Assembly: GCA_964557955.1 (NCBI GenBank)
Contig: CAZLCS010000005.1
Location: forward strand, 154,526-218,525
DNA: 64,000 nt
Direction of reading: 5' to 3'
Source of the DNA: JALOOX01 sp964557955
Lineage (GTDB): Bacteria; Desulfobacterota; Syntrophobacteria; Syntrophobacterales; Syntrophobacteraceae
The notes under the pieces: model-generated
Told to the model about the DNA's origin: nothing
The model's database searches: none
Seen by the model: only the letters and a program-made list of their open reading frames with translations
Shown: positions 8,898 to 18,058 of the stretch, piece by piece
Layout of the letters: each line of letters begins with the position of its first letter
Position numbering within the stretch: the first letter of the stretch is position 1
Translations under genes and position numbers: made by a program

Positions 8898-9353
8898 TCA
8901 GTTCAGCGTGCGAAGCAAGAGCCGGAGAACGAGGTGGGCCAGGAGCCCTGCCAGAATGTCGTCGAGCATGGCACCAAAACCCCCTTTGACCTTGGCGTCC
9001 GCCCACCGGATGGGCCAGGGTTTCCAGATGTCGAAGAGGCGGAAGAGGGCGAACCCGGCCGTAAGGGTGACCCAGGAGGCCGGGAGCCAGAGCATGGTGA
9101 TCAGGAAGCCGGCGAGCTCATCGACCACCACCTCGGGGGGGTCCTGCCGGCCGAGCTTGCGGATGGTGAGCTCCGCTCCAAATGTGCCCAGCACCGAGAC
9201 AACAAGTACGAAGGCGAAGGCAACGCCGGCGGGGAACTGGGCCAGTAGGAAGGCTGTGGGAACACCGACCGCAAGCGTTGCCAGGGTTCCGCCGGCTGCC
9301 GGGGCTTTTCCGATCGCTCCGAGCATGGCCAGGCCGATGAAAAATCGATTCAT
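8898..9353 (-). CDS. pgpA: Phosphatidylglycerophosphatase A
   Basis: A 151-residue polytopic membrane protein that dephosphorylates phosphatidylglycerophosphate to phosphatidylglycerol. Family landmarks are the N-terminal GKAPAAGGTLATL, the EVVVDELAGFLITM acidic motif, LFRLFDIWKPWPI and the closing GAMLDDILAGLLA. The acidic residues in the second and fourth motifs are the expected metal ligands. The ATG at 9353 follows AGGGG; an in-frame GTG at 9377 would add eight residues. The length is typical of the family. Confidence 0.9.
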   Translation of the reverse strand: MNRFFIGLAMLGAIGKAPAAGGTLATLAVGVPTAFLLAQFPAGVAFAFVLVVSVLGTFGAELTIRKLGRQDPPEVVVDELAGFLITMLWLPASWVTLTAGFALFRLFDIWKPWPIRWADAKVKGGFGAMLDDILAGLLAHLVLRLLLRTLN

Positions 9354-9485
9354 GGTCACAATCCCCCTCAGCTTCACACTTTGATTCTCAAGAGCACATT
9401 TGCTTTCGATTTTGGGAAATGATATGCGTATAGCTTCAGGGAAGCGGATTCAACGGCATTCGACGTTCCCTGCTACTTCACCTCA

Positions 9486-12400
9486 ATGGAAATCCCCATG
9501 AAAGCCGATGGTTACAGGCTTGCAATAGAAGGCATTGACTCTCAGGGCAGCTTCTTTCGCCTCATCAATCCCGAAGACTATCCTCAGTACGGCATCGATT
9601 CACAGGATGTTCCCATGGGGACCTTCGCTTCGGAAGACCACCCCAGCTACCTGCCCAGCCGTTTCGGAGGCAACGCCTATGGGCTGGGGCTCATCGAACA
9701 GAGTGTTCTCACCGATGCGGATACTGAATTTCTGGAGAGCATTCATTTCGAGGATCCGCGTGAAATAGCCACCCATGCCCGCAGCCTCAACGCCATCTAC
9801 CAGAAGCTCGGGCTGCTCATTCGCTTCAGCGCATCGGGAAAGCGCTATTTTCTGATTCCGATCAATCTGGTGGCCCACTCCCTTCGGGAAATCAACGGCA
9901 AGGCCGATGAAATCGAAGAGCAGATCATCCGGTATATCTGGGAGACGCGGACCGAGCGGCTCGAGATCGGCCTGTTCACCACCGACCGCGACCTCATCGT
10001 GCACGAATTGGCGGCACGCCTGTCCAGCCATCGCATGGTTCTGTTCGACTCGCTGGAGAAGCTGAATTCCTGGCGAATCCCCCTGGACATCGTGATCATT
10101 CCCAACGACGTTTTCGACTACCTGCTGGGCCAGAAGCTCCCGCGCATTTCGAGAAGATCTTTGAGCCGTCAGCGCCTGCTCCAGTATGCCATGTATCTGG
10201 CTGGAAAGATTTATGATCTCCTGGACCGAGACGGGCGGTTCCTGGTTCTGGCCCATGCTCCGGCCCCAAGGGAGGATCACGTCTGCCGCGTGCGTTTCAG
10301 GAGCGACGAAGAGCTCAAGTCCTTCCTTGTCTTTTCCCATATTTTCAACACGCGGCGGGACTATACAAGCTCTGCGCCCAAAACCGAAATGGATATTGAC
10401 GTAGCAGACCTCCATTATTACCTGGGGCGCTTCGCATATTCCGAACCGCATCTTCGACAGCTGTTCAACGAACAGCGGCCGGAGCAGCTGAGCATCGAGG
10501 AAATCCATGGGCTTCCGCGCCTGAATCTCAAGCTGCCGGAATCGTATATGAAGAATCCGGAGAAATCCTGGAAGGTCGCCTTCGAGCCTTATTTCTCGAC
10601 CCTTCAGCTGAAAAGAAAATCGCCCAAGCATCAGAGTCAATACTGGGCAGAGCGGTTGGAGGTGGATTGCCAGCTCCCCGAGAGCCTGCTCGTGTACGCC
10701 GGCCGTCCCAGACAACCCGAAATCAGCCTGACAGACCTCGAGGAGGAGATCAAGACATCGGGAATGCAGGGCTGCAGCCTGCCCCTGGTGGCCCAGTACC
10801 GGAACTCATTCAGGTATGTTCTGAATGTGCTTACCGCGCTCACTCAGATCCGCGATCAGGAATTCCACCAGCTTTCGGAGCTCGAACGGACGCGCCTGAG
10901 CAATCCTTTTCGCAGCCACAGCGAGAGCTTCAATGCGGTGCTGCGGCTTCTGGCCCAGAGGTCCAGGCTGGAGAAGGTCCGGGAGATTCTGAACCCCGAC
11001 CGCATCGAAGGACCGGTCACACCCATTCTCGAAAACATCCCCAAGCTTGCGCTTCACGGTTTGTCCCCCGCACAGCTGCGGGAGATCCTGCTCATTGTGG
11101 TGGGCCACAGCACCATGAGCCGCATCGTGTTCGGAAAACTTCCCGCCAAGACACTCAAGCCTATCACAGATCGGGCGAAAGAGGGCAGCTACCCTGAAAT
11201 CCTGGAGCTTTTGAGGGTCTGCCGGCTCATGAGCGTTGCCGAAATCGCGGCCGCCCTGGGGGATGAGTTCACCGGAGAACAGGCCAGGGAGATTTATCGC
11301 ATTTACGACGATGCCATCAACGTGGCGACCAACCCCAATATCGACTGGGAAAAGCTCCACGATCTCAAGGTGAGTGCTTTGGGCGGGGTTCGCAACAAGG
11401 CCATTCGTGAGATCATGAAGCTTTTCAACCTCTTTGAATTCCTGGATGACTGGCAGGAATTCCTGCATAAAGGCGCCTTCGAAAAGGAGGTCATCTGCGA
11501 TCACCAGCCCGACAAGCTGCAGCGTCTGGAGGAGGCCCTGCAGCTGGCCCGTACGGCTCAGCAATTCAAGGAGCAGTTCCTCGGAGACTACCTCTTCGGC
11601 GAGTCTTTTCTATTTCGGCAGTTTCTGGAGACCGAGTTCCACGGAACGGGTCATCTGCTTCCCAGGCTGGGGGCTTACGCCGGCTTCATCCTGCTCTGGA
11701 TCGCGGTTCATTCCTCGGAGAAGCGCATCGTCAACTTCAACCCGATGTTGGCGGCCGTCCCCGAAGACCGGACCGAGGAGCGGGCCGCGCAGATCCGTGA
11801 GACGCTGAACCGGATCGAAATCGAGCGTCTTCACACGGCGTTCTTCCAGGAGGTCAGGCAAACGCTGGCTGAGGGACGTTCGGCCTTCGTCTTCGACAGC
11901 GGCGTCCGAATGGTCTTGAATCCGGAAACGCGGGCACTGGATGTTTCCTACGTGGATGTCGATGAGAATCTGGTGCAGATCGAGGCCCTGCTGTTTCATT
12001 TCGAGTCCCAGAGGCTGCGGGGGATCTCCCTGAAAAGCTTCCAGGACATGGAGCGCCTCTTTTCGGAGCTTGCCAGTTACCGAGACTACCTGGCGCAGGA
12101 GCAATGTTACCTGAGGTGCGACCCTTTCCATCGCTCGGAGATTCTCGAAGAGAAGGGAAAGACGATCGGCGAAATGGAGGCGTGGTTGAAGGGGATCTTT
12201 CGGAGCCAGATCTTCATTCCCGAGGAAATCTACGAGACCATCGGTGTGCTGGCTCACCACTGTCCTCAGGTCCTCAGGCTCGTGCTGCCCGAGTTCCACG
12301 TCTTCGGCAGTCTCATCGAGCACTGGCCGACGCGTCAGAAGCAGCCCCTGGGAAGCTACGTCATGCACTGCCTGGAGAAGTTCCAGGCGCTTATCACGAA

Positions 12401-14207
12401 GAATCGTGGGGCATTCCAGGATCCGAACACCTTCTATCAGCTGGCCAAGCATGAATTCGGCCCCCTGGCCGAGGAGGGGATCGGAGCCAGCCACGCTCAG
12501 CTCGACATACTGGAATACCTTCTGGACCGGATCCAGCAGCGCCCCCACTACTACCAGGCGCTGACCCTGGCCCTGTTGTTTCAGGACATCGGGAAGATCG
12601 AGTCCTACGGCGAGGTGCATCCCGAGGTGGATCTGTGCTGGACCCACGCGGCGAGGGGTGCGCAGATTCTTCTTAAGGCCGGGATCCTGAAGAGCTACGA
12701 TCTGGACTCCCATGTGGAGGACCTGGTCATCCGGCTGGTGCTCCATCACGGGTTGAGCGGGCACATCCTGCTGGGTGAGGAGCCGCTGACCGCCCTGGAG
12801 AATTACACCCGCTATGGGGACGACCGTCTGATCGACGTATTCATCCTGCACTCCATTCTTGCCGCCGCCGCCGTGGAAGAGGGACTCATGGTCACGGACC
12901 TCCTGGATCAGTTTCTCTCCCATCGGGCGCTGGCCCTGCAGATCCTCTCGCTTTCGGCGGATTGGAGCCAGAGGTTGCGGGAGATGCTTCGTGAAAAGGG
13001 CGAGGCGGTGTTGACGGATTTCCGCCTGACCGCCGATGGCGTACCGATGATGCCTGACAAAGGAATGCACTACTGCGGGTTCACAGATGAAGATCTCGAG
13101 GATGAATCCGTCTGGCATGGCAGGCAGTGCGCAGCGCTCGAGAGGCTCCTGAAGCTGATGTCGCTCCCCTGGGTGGATTATCAGGACCTTCAGATGTACC
13201 TGCTGCGGATGCCGGTCAACTTCATCTACCACAAAAAGAAGCTCAAGAGCGTCGGGTTGGAGACCTTTGAGCGGCAGATCAAGTCAGCTGAAAAGCTGCT
13301 CCAGATCCTGTCGCTGCTCGATGCCGAAATTCGCTACTACCTGCTCTACTGCCTGGATCACCTCGGGGCGGGCATGAGGGTCTACCATTTTGCTCCCCTC
13401 GGCCGTTTCCTGGAGCCCGAAAACTGCGTCAAACTCCTGCTCATTGCTTTCCAGACGTTCCACAAGGAATATGGCCAGGAAACGCGCGGTGGGCTGATCA
13501 GCTTCAGAAGGCTGGGGCAGGTCGTGGACCGCAGGCATCAGGTGGTGAGCAGCATACTGACGGACATGCCGTTCCCGACGCGTTGTTTTGATTCCGTATC
13601 CACGGCGTCCATCTCTGAGAATTTTGGAGAGATCCGCTTCGAGGCGAACCCTCAGGAGCCGGCCATTCAAGTGGTTTACAGGGATGCGACGGAATACCAT
13701 CAAATGGCGGAAGCCCTGATCGGGAGCTGGAGCCACGAGGATCTGTCGCGCCGTTTTGCCCAGCTGGTCGGGGAGCTGAAGTTCAAGCTTCCTTACGACA
13801 CAAGGCATCTTGAAGAGGAGCTGCAGCAGGTCTACGAGAACCAGGTTCTCAGGATCAATGAGCACATCCTCAAGTCCATCCAGGCGAGCCTGGATCGGGC
13901 CGAGCACTTCTCTGAGCTGCAGGAAATCCAGGAAGATATCACGCGACAGGTGGCTTCCGTGAGTTTTTCCGAGGACCAGAGACTGCTTCTCAAGGAAATG
14001 TTCGAATACCATCGATCCCGCCTGCGCGACCGGTATCTCGATGCCATGCACCGTGACATCAGCAGTCTCGAATCGGAAGAGGATCTCGTGGAATTCTGGA
14101 ACCGGACCAAGCTCGAGCTGTTTTCTTACCGAGGTTATGTGGGCAAGGAATATGAATCACTCGTTGCACAATTCATCGATCGAAAGCTGTCCAGGATGAG
14201 GAACTGA
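9486..14207 (+). CDS. Very large protein of unknown function with degenerate HD-like region
   Basis: A 1573-residue, apparently cytosolic, mostly helical protein that I cannot assign to a family. Residues 165-310 have an alternating strand/helix pattern with LLDRDGRFLVLAHA, faintly recalling a Rossmann fold. Residues about 1020-1100 resemble an HD-domain: LALLFQDIGK (Q1033, D1034), HAARGAQ (H1054) and LVLHHG (H1087, H1088). The leading His of the HD pair is Gln, so a normal metallophosphohydrolase site is doubtful. The C-terminal 150 residues are charged and probably coiled coil. No signal peptide or membrane segment is obvious. An 85-residue gene follows 18 bp downstream with its own GAGGAG site, suggesting an operon. 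An alternative ATG at 9501 exists. Codon use matches neighbouring core genes, so it is not obviously foreign. Confidence 0.8.
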   Translation: MEIPMKADGYRLAIEGIDSQGSFFRLINPEDYPQYGIDSQDVPMGTFASEDHPSYLPSRFGGNAYGLGLIEQSVLTDADTEFLESIHFEDPREIATHARSLNAIYQKLGLLIRFSASGKRYFLIPINLVAHSLREINGKADEIEEQIIRYIWETRTERLEIGLFTTDRDLIVHELAARLSSHRMVLFDSLEKLNSWRIPLDIVIIPNDVFDYLLGQKLPRISRRSLSRQRLLQYAMYLAGKIYDLLDRDGRFLVLAHAPAPREDHVCRVRFRSDEELKSFLVFSHIFNTRRDYTSSAPKTEMDIDVADLHYYLGRFAYSEPHLRQLFNEQRPEQLSIEEIHGLPRLNLKLPESYMKNPEKSWKVAFEPYFSTLQLKRKSPKHQSQYWAERLEVDCQLPESLLVYAGRPRQPEISLTDLEEEIKTSGMQGCSLPLVAQYRNSFRYVLNVLTALTQIRDQEFHQLSELERTRLSNPFRSHSESFNAVLRLLAQRSRLEKVREILNPDRIEGPVTPILENIPKLALHGLSPAQLREILLIVVGHSTMSRIVFGKLPAKTLKPITDRAKEGSYPEILELLRVCRLMSVAEIAAALGDEFTGEQAREIYRIYDDAINVATNPNIDWEKLHDLKVSALGGVRNKAIREIMKLFNLFEFLDDWQEFLHKGAFEKEVICDHQPDKLQRLEEALQLARTAQQFKEQFLGDYLFGESFLFRQFLETEFHGTGHLLPRLGAYAGFILLWIAVHSSEKRIVNFNPMLAAVPEDRTEERAAQIRETLNRIEIERLHTAFFQEVRQTLAEGRSAFVFDSGVRMVLNPETRALDVSYVDVDENLVQIEALLFHFESQRLRGISLKSFQDMERLFSELASYRDYLAQEQCYLRCDPFHRSEILEEKGKTIGEMEAWLKGIFRSQIFIPEEIYETIGVLAHHCPQVLRLVLPEFHVFGSLIEHWPTRQKQPLGSYVMHCLEKFQALITKNRGAFQDPNTFYQLAKHEFGPLAEEGIGASHAQLDILEYLLDRIQQRPHYYQALTLALLFQDIGKIESYGEVHPEVDLCWTHAARGAQILLKAGILKSYDLDSHVEDLVIRLVLHHGLSGHILLGEEPLTALENYTRYGDDRLIDVFILHSILAAAAVEEGLMVTDLLDQFLSHRALALQILSLSADWSQRLREMLREKGEAVLTDFRLTADGVPMMPDKGMHYCGFTDEDLEDESVWHGRQCAALERLLKLMSLPWVDYQDLQMYLLRMPVNFIYHKKKLKSVGLETFERQIKSAEKLLQILSLLDAEIRYYLLYCLDHLGAGMRVYHFAPLGRFLEPENCVKLLLIAFQTFHKEYGQETRGGLISFRRLGQVVDRRHQVVSSILTDMPFPTRCFDSVSTASISENFGEIRFEANPQEPAIQVVYRDATEYHQMAEALIGSWSHEDLSRRFAQLVGELKFKLPYDTRHLEEELQQVYENQVLRINEHILKSIQASLDRAEHFSELQEIQEDITRQVASVSFSEDQRLLLKEMFEYHRSRLRDRYLDAMHRDISSLESEEDLVEFWNRTKLELFSYRGYVGKEYESLVAQFIDRKLSRMRN

Positions 14208-14225
14208 ACCTGCTGAGGAGACACG

Positions 14226-14483
14226 ATGGGAATTGAAGTACTTCTTTCGGTGATCGACCACTACGTCGCTGTAAGAACTGAACCGATGAAAACATCTCCA
14301 TCGGGCATGTCCGACTGGGATTGTGGACTGGCCATGGAGGTCGAAAGCTCCTATGCTGAGGCGGGCCGGAAGGAACAGCTGGATACAGCCAGGTCCGCTC
14401 TTGAAAAGGCTCTCAACGACTACATCGACGAAAGGGTCCGGGCGGCCATCGAAAGAGACTCCAGATCGCTGCAGCAAACCTGA
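14226..14483 (+). CDS. Small hypothetical protein
   Basis: An 85-residue acidic protein beginning MGIEVLLSVIDHYVAV. It has no signal peptide, Cys pairs or recognisable motif. Its second half is a predicted amphipathic helix (QLDTARSALEKALNDYIDER). A good GAGGAG site precedes the ATG and it starts 18 bp after the 1573-residue gene, so the two are probably cotranscribed. Its 3' end overlaps the convergent L,D-transpeptidase gene by 64 bp. Function unknown. Confidence 0.6.
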   Translation: MGIEVLLSVIDHYVAVRTEPMKTSPSGMSDWDCGLAMEVESSYAEAGRKEQLDTARSALEKALNDYIDERVRAAIERDSRSLQQT

Positions 14484-15316
14484 TCAAGTCCTGTGGCCTC
14501 GGCCGACTTCGCCGGGGCTTTCTTTGCCGGGGCGGGCTTGATAGCAGGTTTCTTGGTCGGAGAGGACTTTTCTGGCGGTGTCGATTTGACGGGGTGCCTG
14601 GGCAGTCTTTTGTCGAGGTCTTTCAAAGATTCAACCACAAGGACCGTCGTGCCTGTATTTGCCCAGTCAAAAAGCCTTTCGGCCGGGCGCAAGGGAAGGT
14701 TGATGCAGCCGTGGGAGCAGTTGGGGCCTTCGATATCTCCGGCATGGATCCAGACATGCCCATAGATGCGAAGAGCCCAGGGCATCAGGGCAGGCTGTCC
14801 GTAGGCGTTGCGGTAGCTCGCCGAAACATGATTCTCGTCCTTCTTCAGAACCTTATAAAGTCCGGCCTTTGTCCATTCTCCCTTTTTCCCTATACAGATG
14901 TAGGTGTCTTCCAGGAGATGACCTTTCTCATACCAACCGGCGAAGGGGATGGACTTCACGATGAGCACGAACTTCGATAAGTGGTTCACTTCAGGGATTG
15001 CTCTGGGGAGGGGAGTCCAGGTTTTGTAATACTTGAAGTCATTGGGAACCTTGATTTTCTTGCCCTTCGTGATGTCTTCCTCGATGTAATCCCGGTCGCG
15101 AATGTTCACGCGCGCCAGTATCTCGAGGGAGGTGCGGTAGTCGATTTCGGAATCTTTGCGGCTGATCCGATTGAGCTCGTCCTTGGTGATCTTCCTTACC
15201 GAGAGGCCGGGATCCCTGGGTGGATAGTCCGGGGTCGGAACGAAACGTTTGGGCGCACAGCCCGACAGTGCCACACAGACGATGACGAGAACAAACCATT
15301 GGCGATGGAACAACAT
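14420..15316 (-). CDS. L,D-transpeptidase (YkuD) lipoprotein
   Basis: A 298-residue enzyme predicted to form 3-3 peptidoglycan crosslinks or attach proteins to peptidoglycan. The N-terminus is a lipoprotein signal with lipobox ALSGC (C20). The YkuD catalytic motif is complete: H191 in WIHAGD and SHGCINLPL with nucleophile C204. After residue 235 comes a Lys/Pro/Ala-rich tail (KKPAIKPAPAKKAPAK) likely to contact peptidoglycan or be disordered. The last 20 residues lie in the overlap with the convergent small gene ending at 14483. An AGGAG sequence lies 13 bp before the ATG. Confidence 0.9.
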   Translation of the reverse strand: MLFHRQWFVLVIVCVALSGCAPKRFVPTPDYPPRDPGLSVRKITKDELNRISRKDSEIDYRTSLEILARVNIRDRDYIEEDITKGKKIKVPNDFKYYKTWTPLPRAIPEVNHLSKFVLIVKSIPFAGWYEKGHLLEDTYICIGKKGEWTKAGLYKVLKKDENHVSASYRNAYGQPALMPWALRIYGHVWIHAGDIEGPNCSHGCINLPLRPAERLFDWANTGTTVLVVESLKDLDKRLPRHPVKSTPPEKSSPTKKPAIKPAPAKKAPAKSAEATGLDQVCCSDLESLSMAARTLSSM

Positions 15317-15517
15317 GGGCGATGTCTCACTCCTTATATGGACCTGATTTCGTACTGCTCTGCACGAGAGAAGGTCGGAGATTAGTACACATCGGGCCTG
15401 ACCACCAGTAGATTCGTTCGAAGACGGGAAGCTCCCATAGGGATGCTGAAAAGAATATTAACGATTTCCATTTCTTATCTCATGAGTCGGATGGCCGTCG
15501 AGGAGTCGGGAGTGCGG

Positions 15518-16483
15518 ATGAAGAGAGGGTGCTTGATCACGGGAGTTGCGGGGTTTGTGGGCAGTCACCTGGCAGAGGCTCTGCTTGCGTTGGACTTTCA
15601 AGTTATCGGGGTGGACAATTTCTTTTCGGGGCATCGCGAGAACATGAAATCCTTCCAGGACCACCGGGATTTCCATTTCCGCGAGTGCTCGGTCGAGGAG
15701 CACGGGCTCCTGGGACGGCTCCGGAGGGAGCATCCTGCTCTGGATGTCTGTTTCCATCTGGCGGCCATTGTGAGCGTTCCTTACTCGGTGGATCATGAAG
15801 AGGAGACGATGCGGGTGAACTGGCACGCGACCGAGGATCTGCTGAGGGAGGCGGAGGGATTGGGGTTCAGCCGGTTTGTCTTTGCGGGTTCTGCGGCGGA
15901 ATACGGCGAGGACGATAGACTGCCCCTCCTCGAAAGCTATGTCACACCCGAAACGAAGCATCTGAGCCCTTATGGCCGAGCCAAACACCTGAGCTCACAG
16001 CGGGTGGCATCGAGTCCCATCGGGGTGTCGCTGCGCTGTTTCAACATCTACGGACCGCGCCAGGATCCCAGGAGCCCTTACAGCGGCGTCATTTCCCGGT
16101 TCATCGATTTTGCCCTGGCGCGTGAGCCCCTCACCATCTTTGGGGATGGTCAACAGACACGGGATTTCATCTATGTGGGGGATGTCGTTTCGGCGTATCT
16201 GGCGGCGGCCGGACTCGGTGAATTCAGAGTGCCGCTGCCTCACGGCATTTACAACGCCGGAACCGGCGTCCGCATTTCCATCCTTGAGCTTGCGGACACC
16301 ATACAGGACTTGACGGGCAATTCTTTCCATCACCGCTTCATGCCCGAGCGACCGGGGGACATTCGTCATTCACTGGCCTCCATTGCCGCCCTGCAAGAGC
16401 ATTCCCTATGGAGACCCAGGGTGCAGCTCCGTGAGGGTCTTCGACAAACCATCGATAGTGTGGGGCGACAGCCGATGTCCTGA
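15518..16483 (+). CDS. NAD-dependent sugar-nucleotide epimerase/dehydratase
   Basis: A 321-residue extended short-chain dehydrogenase. The NAD-binding Gly motif is TGVAGFVGSHL, directly after the start. Asp at VDNFFSG should bind the adenosine ribose. The active site has FAGSAAEYG (Ser) and SPYGRAK (Y152, K156). NIYGPRQDP, DFIYVGDV and RPGDIRHS place it near UDP-glucose 4-epimerase and related UDP-glucuronate or GDP-mannose enzymes. The substrate cannot be fixed from sequence. The ATG at 15518 has GGGAG upstream; an extension to 15443 is less likely. No glycosyltransferase genes lie nearby. Confidence 0.88.
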   Translation: MKRGCLITGVAGFVGSHLAEALLALDFQVIGVDNFFSGHRENMKSFQDHRDFHFRECSVEEHGLLGRLRREHPALDVCFHLAAIVSVPYSVDHEEETMRVNWHATEDLLREAEGLGFSRFVFAGSAAEYGEDDRLPLLESYVTPETKHLSPYGRAKHLSSQRVASSPIGVSLRCFNIYGPRQDPRSPYSGVISRFIDFALAREPLTIFGDGQQTRDFIYVGDVVSAYLAAAGLGEFRVPLPHGIYNAGTGVRISILELADTIQDLTGNSFHHRFMPERPGDIRHSLASIAALQEHSLWRPRVQLREGLRQTIDSVGRQPMS

Positions 16484-16622
16484 GGACTGGAAGACTTTCG
16501 TGGCCCCCGCTTCCCACCAGGACGCGTTCACCTGCCGGGCGGTTCGGACTTTGGACGAACCTGGAGATGAAAAGGGAACGGAATCATGCCGCCGGATTCA
16601 TAGGAAGAGACATCCTTAAATC

Positions 16623-17855
16623 ATGACGACCCGTTGCTCCGTCGCCAGCGCTTCATCGTTTCGTCTCCAGATTCCCGTGCTCCTGCTGCTGGCGTCCATC
16701 TTTTTTACGAGCTTTCTTCCCAGGGTCATTCTGGCCCCTTTCCTCATTGCCATTGAAGCGGATCTCCAGATCGGCCATGCTGAGGCAGGGCGGCTCTTTC
16801 TACTGATTTCGGCCGGGGTCTCCATCGGACTGCTGGTTTCGGGTGTGGTGAATTCGAAGCTCCCTCACAGGTGGGTCATCCTGATCGCGTGCGGTCTCAT
16901 TGGCACCGCGTCGCTCGTCCTCTCCTGGAGTGAGTCCGCCGCCCTCCTGAAAACCTCGCTGTTCTGCATCGGCCTCGGTGCCGGGCTCTATTTCCCGTCC
17001 GGTATCGCCTGCATCACTTCACTGGTGCGGGCCGAGGACTGGGGAAAAGGGCTCGCCATCCACGAACTGGCTCCTAACCTGGCATTTGTGGCAGCCCCGG
17101 TCATTGCGGACCTTCTGGGGACGGCCGGGTCCTGGCGGTCCCTGTTCGCCTTCATGGGGCTGCAAACCTATGGAGTGGCGGCGCTCTATGCGTGGAAGGG
17201 AAGGGGGGGTGAGTTCCGAGGGGAATCTCCGGGTTTTCATGCGCTGAGGGAGATCGCCGTCCTGCCTGCATTCTGGATGATGGTGGTCTTATTCGGCCTG
17301 GCCGTTGGAGGGAGCATCGGAGTGTACACCATGACACCTCTGTATCTCGTCACGACCAAGGGATTTGAGCTGGAGTCGGCCAATGGCTTGACGGCGGCGG
17401 CCCGGATACCCGGTGTCTTCATGGCCCTCATCTCCGGATGGCTCGCCGATCGCCTGGGAGCTCGCCGCGCCATATTCTTCTTTTCCCTGGTGACGGGCAT
17501 CTTCACGGGGCTGCTCGCGTGGGCGGGCCAATCCGGGATTGCGCTGCTGGTAGTGATGCAGTCCGTTCTTTCGGTGTGCTTCTTCCCCGCAGGTTTTGCT
17601 GTTCTCTCGCATATTGTCGAGCCGCGTCGACGCTCGATCGCCGTGTCGCTCTGCATCCCCGCCGCTGTCCTGGTGGGAGCCGGGGTTGTTCCAAGCTTCA
17701 TGGGGTTTCTGGCTGAGCAGGGGCGGTTTCCCCTGGGCTTTCTGCTGCTCGGTCTGGCCATGGTTGGTGCATCGCTCTGCAGTCTTCTGCTGCGTTACAG
17801 GTCACCCGGCGAGGGGGGCCATTCCGACACTGCTTCCTCACCGGAGGATGAATGA
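16623..17855 (+). CDS. Major facilitator superfamily transporter
   Basis: A 410-residue membrane protein with about 12 hydrophobic segments. The region after TM2 (SGVVNSKLPHRW) and GWLADRLGARRAIFF between TM8 and TM9 correspond to MFS loop motifs, the latter resembling the conserved GxLaDrxGrkr. The N-terminal half contains LGAGLYFPSGIACITSLV. The substrate is not predictable. The ribosome-binding sequence before 16623 is poor. The gap from 16484 to 16622 shows no feature. Confidence 0.85.
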   Translation: MTTRCSVASASSFRLQIPVLLLLASIFFTSFLPRVILAPFLIAIEADLQIGHAEAGRLFLLISAGVSIGLLVSGVVNSKLPHRWVILIACGLIGTASLVLSWSESAALLKTSLFCIGLGAGLYFPSGIACITSLVRAEDWGKGLAIHELAPNLAFVAAPVIADLLGTAGSWRSLFAFMGLQTYGVAALYAWKGRGGEFRGESPGFHALREIAVLPAFWMMVVLFGLAVGGSIGVYTMTPLYLVTTKGFELESANGLTAAARIPGVFMALISGWLADRLGARRAIFFFSLVTGIFTGLLAWAGQSGIALLVVMQSVLSVCFFPAGFAVLSHIVEPRRRSIAVSLCIPAAVLVGAGVVPSFMGFLAEQGRFPLGFLLLGLAMVGASLCSLLLRYRSPGEGGHSDTASSPEDE

Positions 17856-17950
17856 TCCTCTGCAGGCCGGTCGGACCATTGTGTACGGGGTTCCAATGCC
17901 TTAAGTCCTCAGAGCCTGTATTTCCTCTTCCTGTGCTGGCGCGGAGACGC

Positions 17951-18041
17951 AGAAACCACAACCCAGAAACCACAACCCAGAAACCAGAAACCAGAAACTA
18001 GAAACTAGAAACTAGAAACCAGAAACTAGAAACCAGAAACT
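17951..18041. repeat. Heptanucleotide tandem repeat array
   Basis: Two copies of the 14-mer agaaaccacaaccc (17951-17978) are followed by nine consecutive 7-mers of agaaacc or agaaact (17979-18041). The array ends 18 bp before the dnaE stop codon, on the 3' side of that gene, and lies in the convergent gap after the MFS gene. It is not a CRISPR: there are no spacers. Such arrays are prone to slippage and copy-number change. Confidence 0.9.
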
Positions 18042-18058
18042 TGCCCCTCCCCCCATCA

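Noticed and set aside
11610..13232. 540-codon open frame on the minus strand inside the 1573-residue gene
   Set aside because: Antisense shadow with composition typical of reversed coding sequence; no motifs.
17951..18041. CRISPR array
   Set aside because: The repeats are 7 and 14 bp and adjoin directly without unique spacers.
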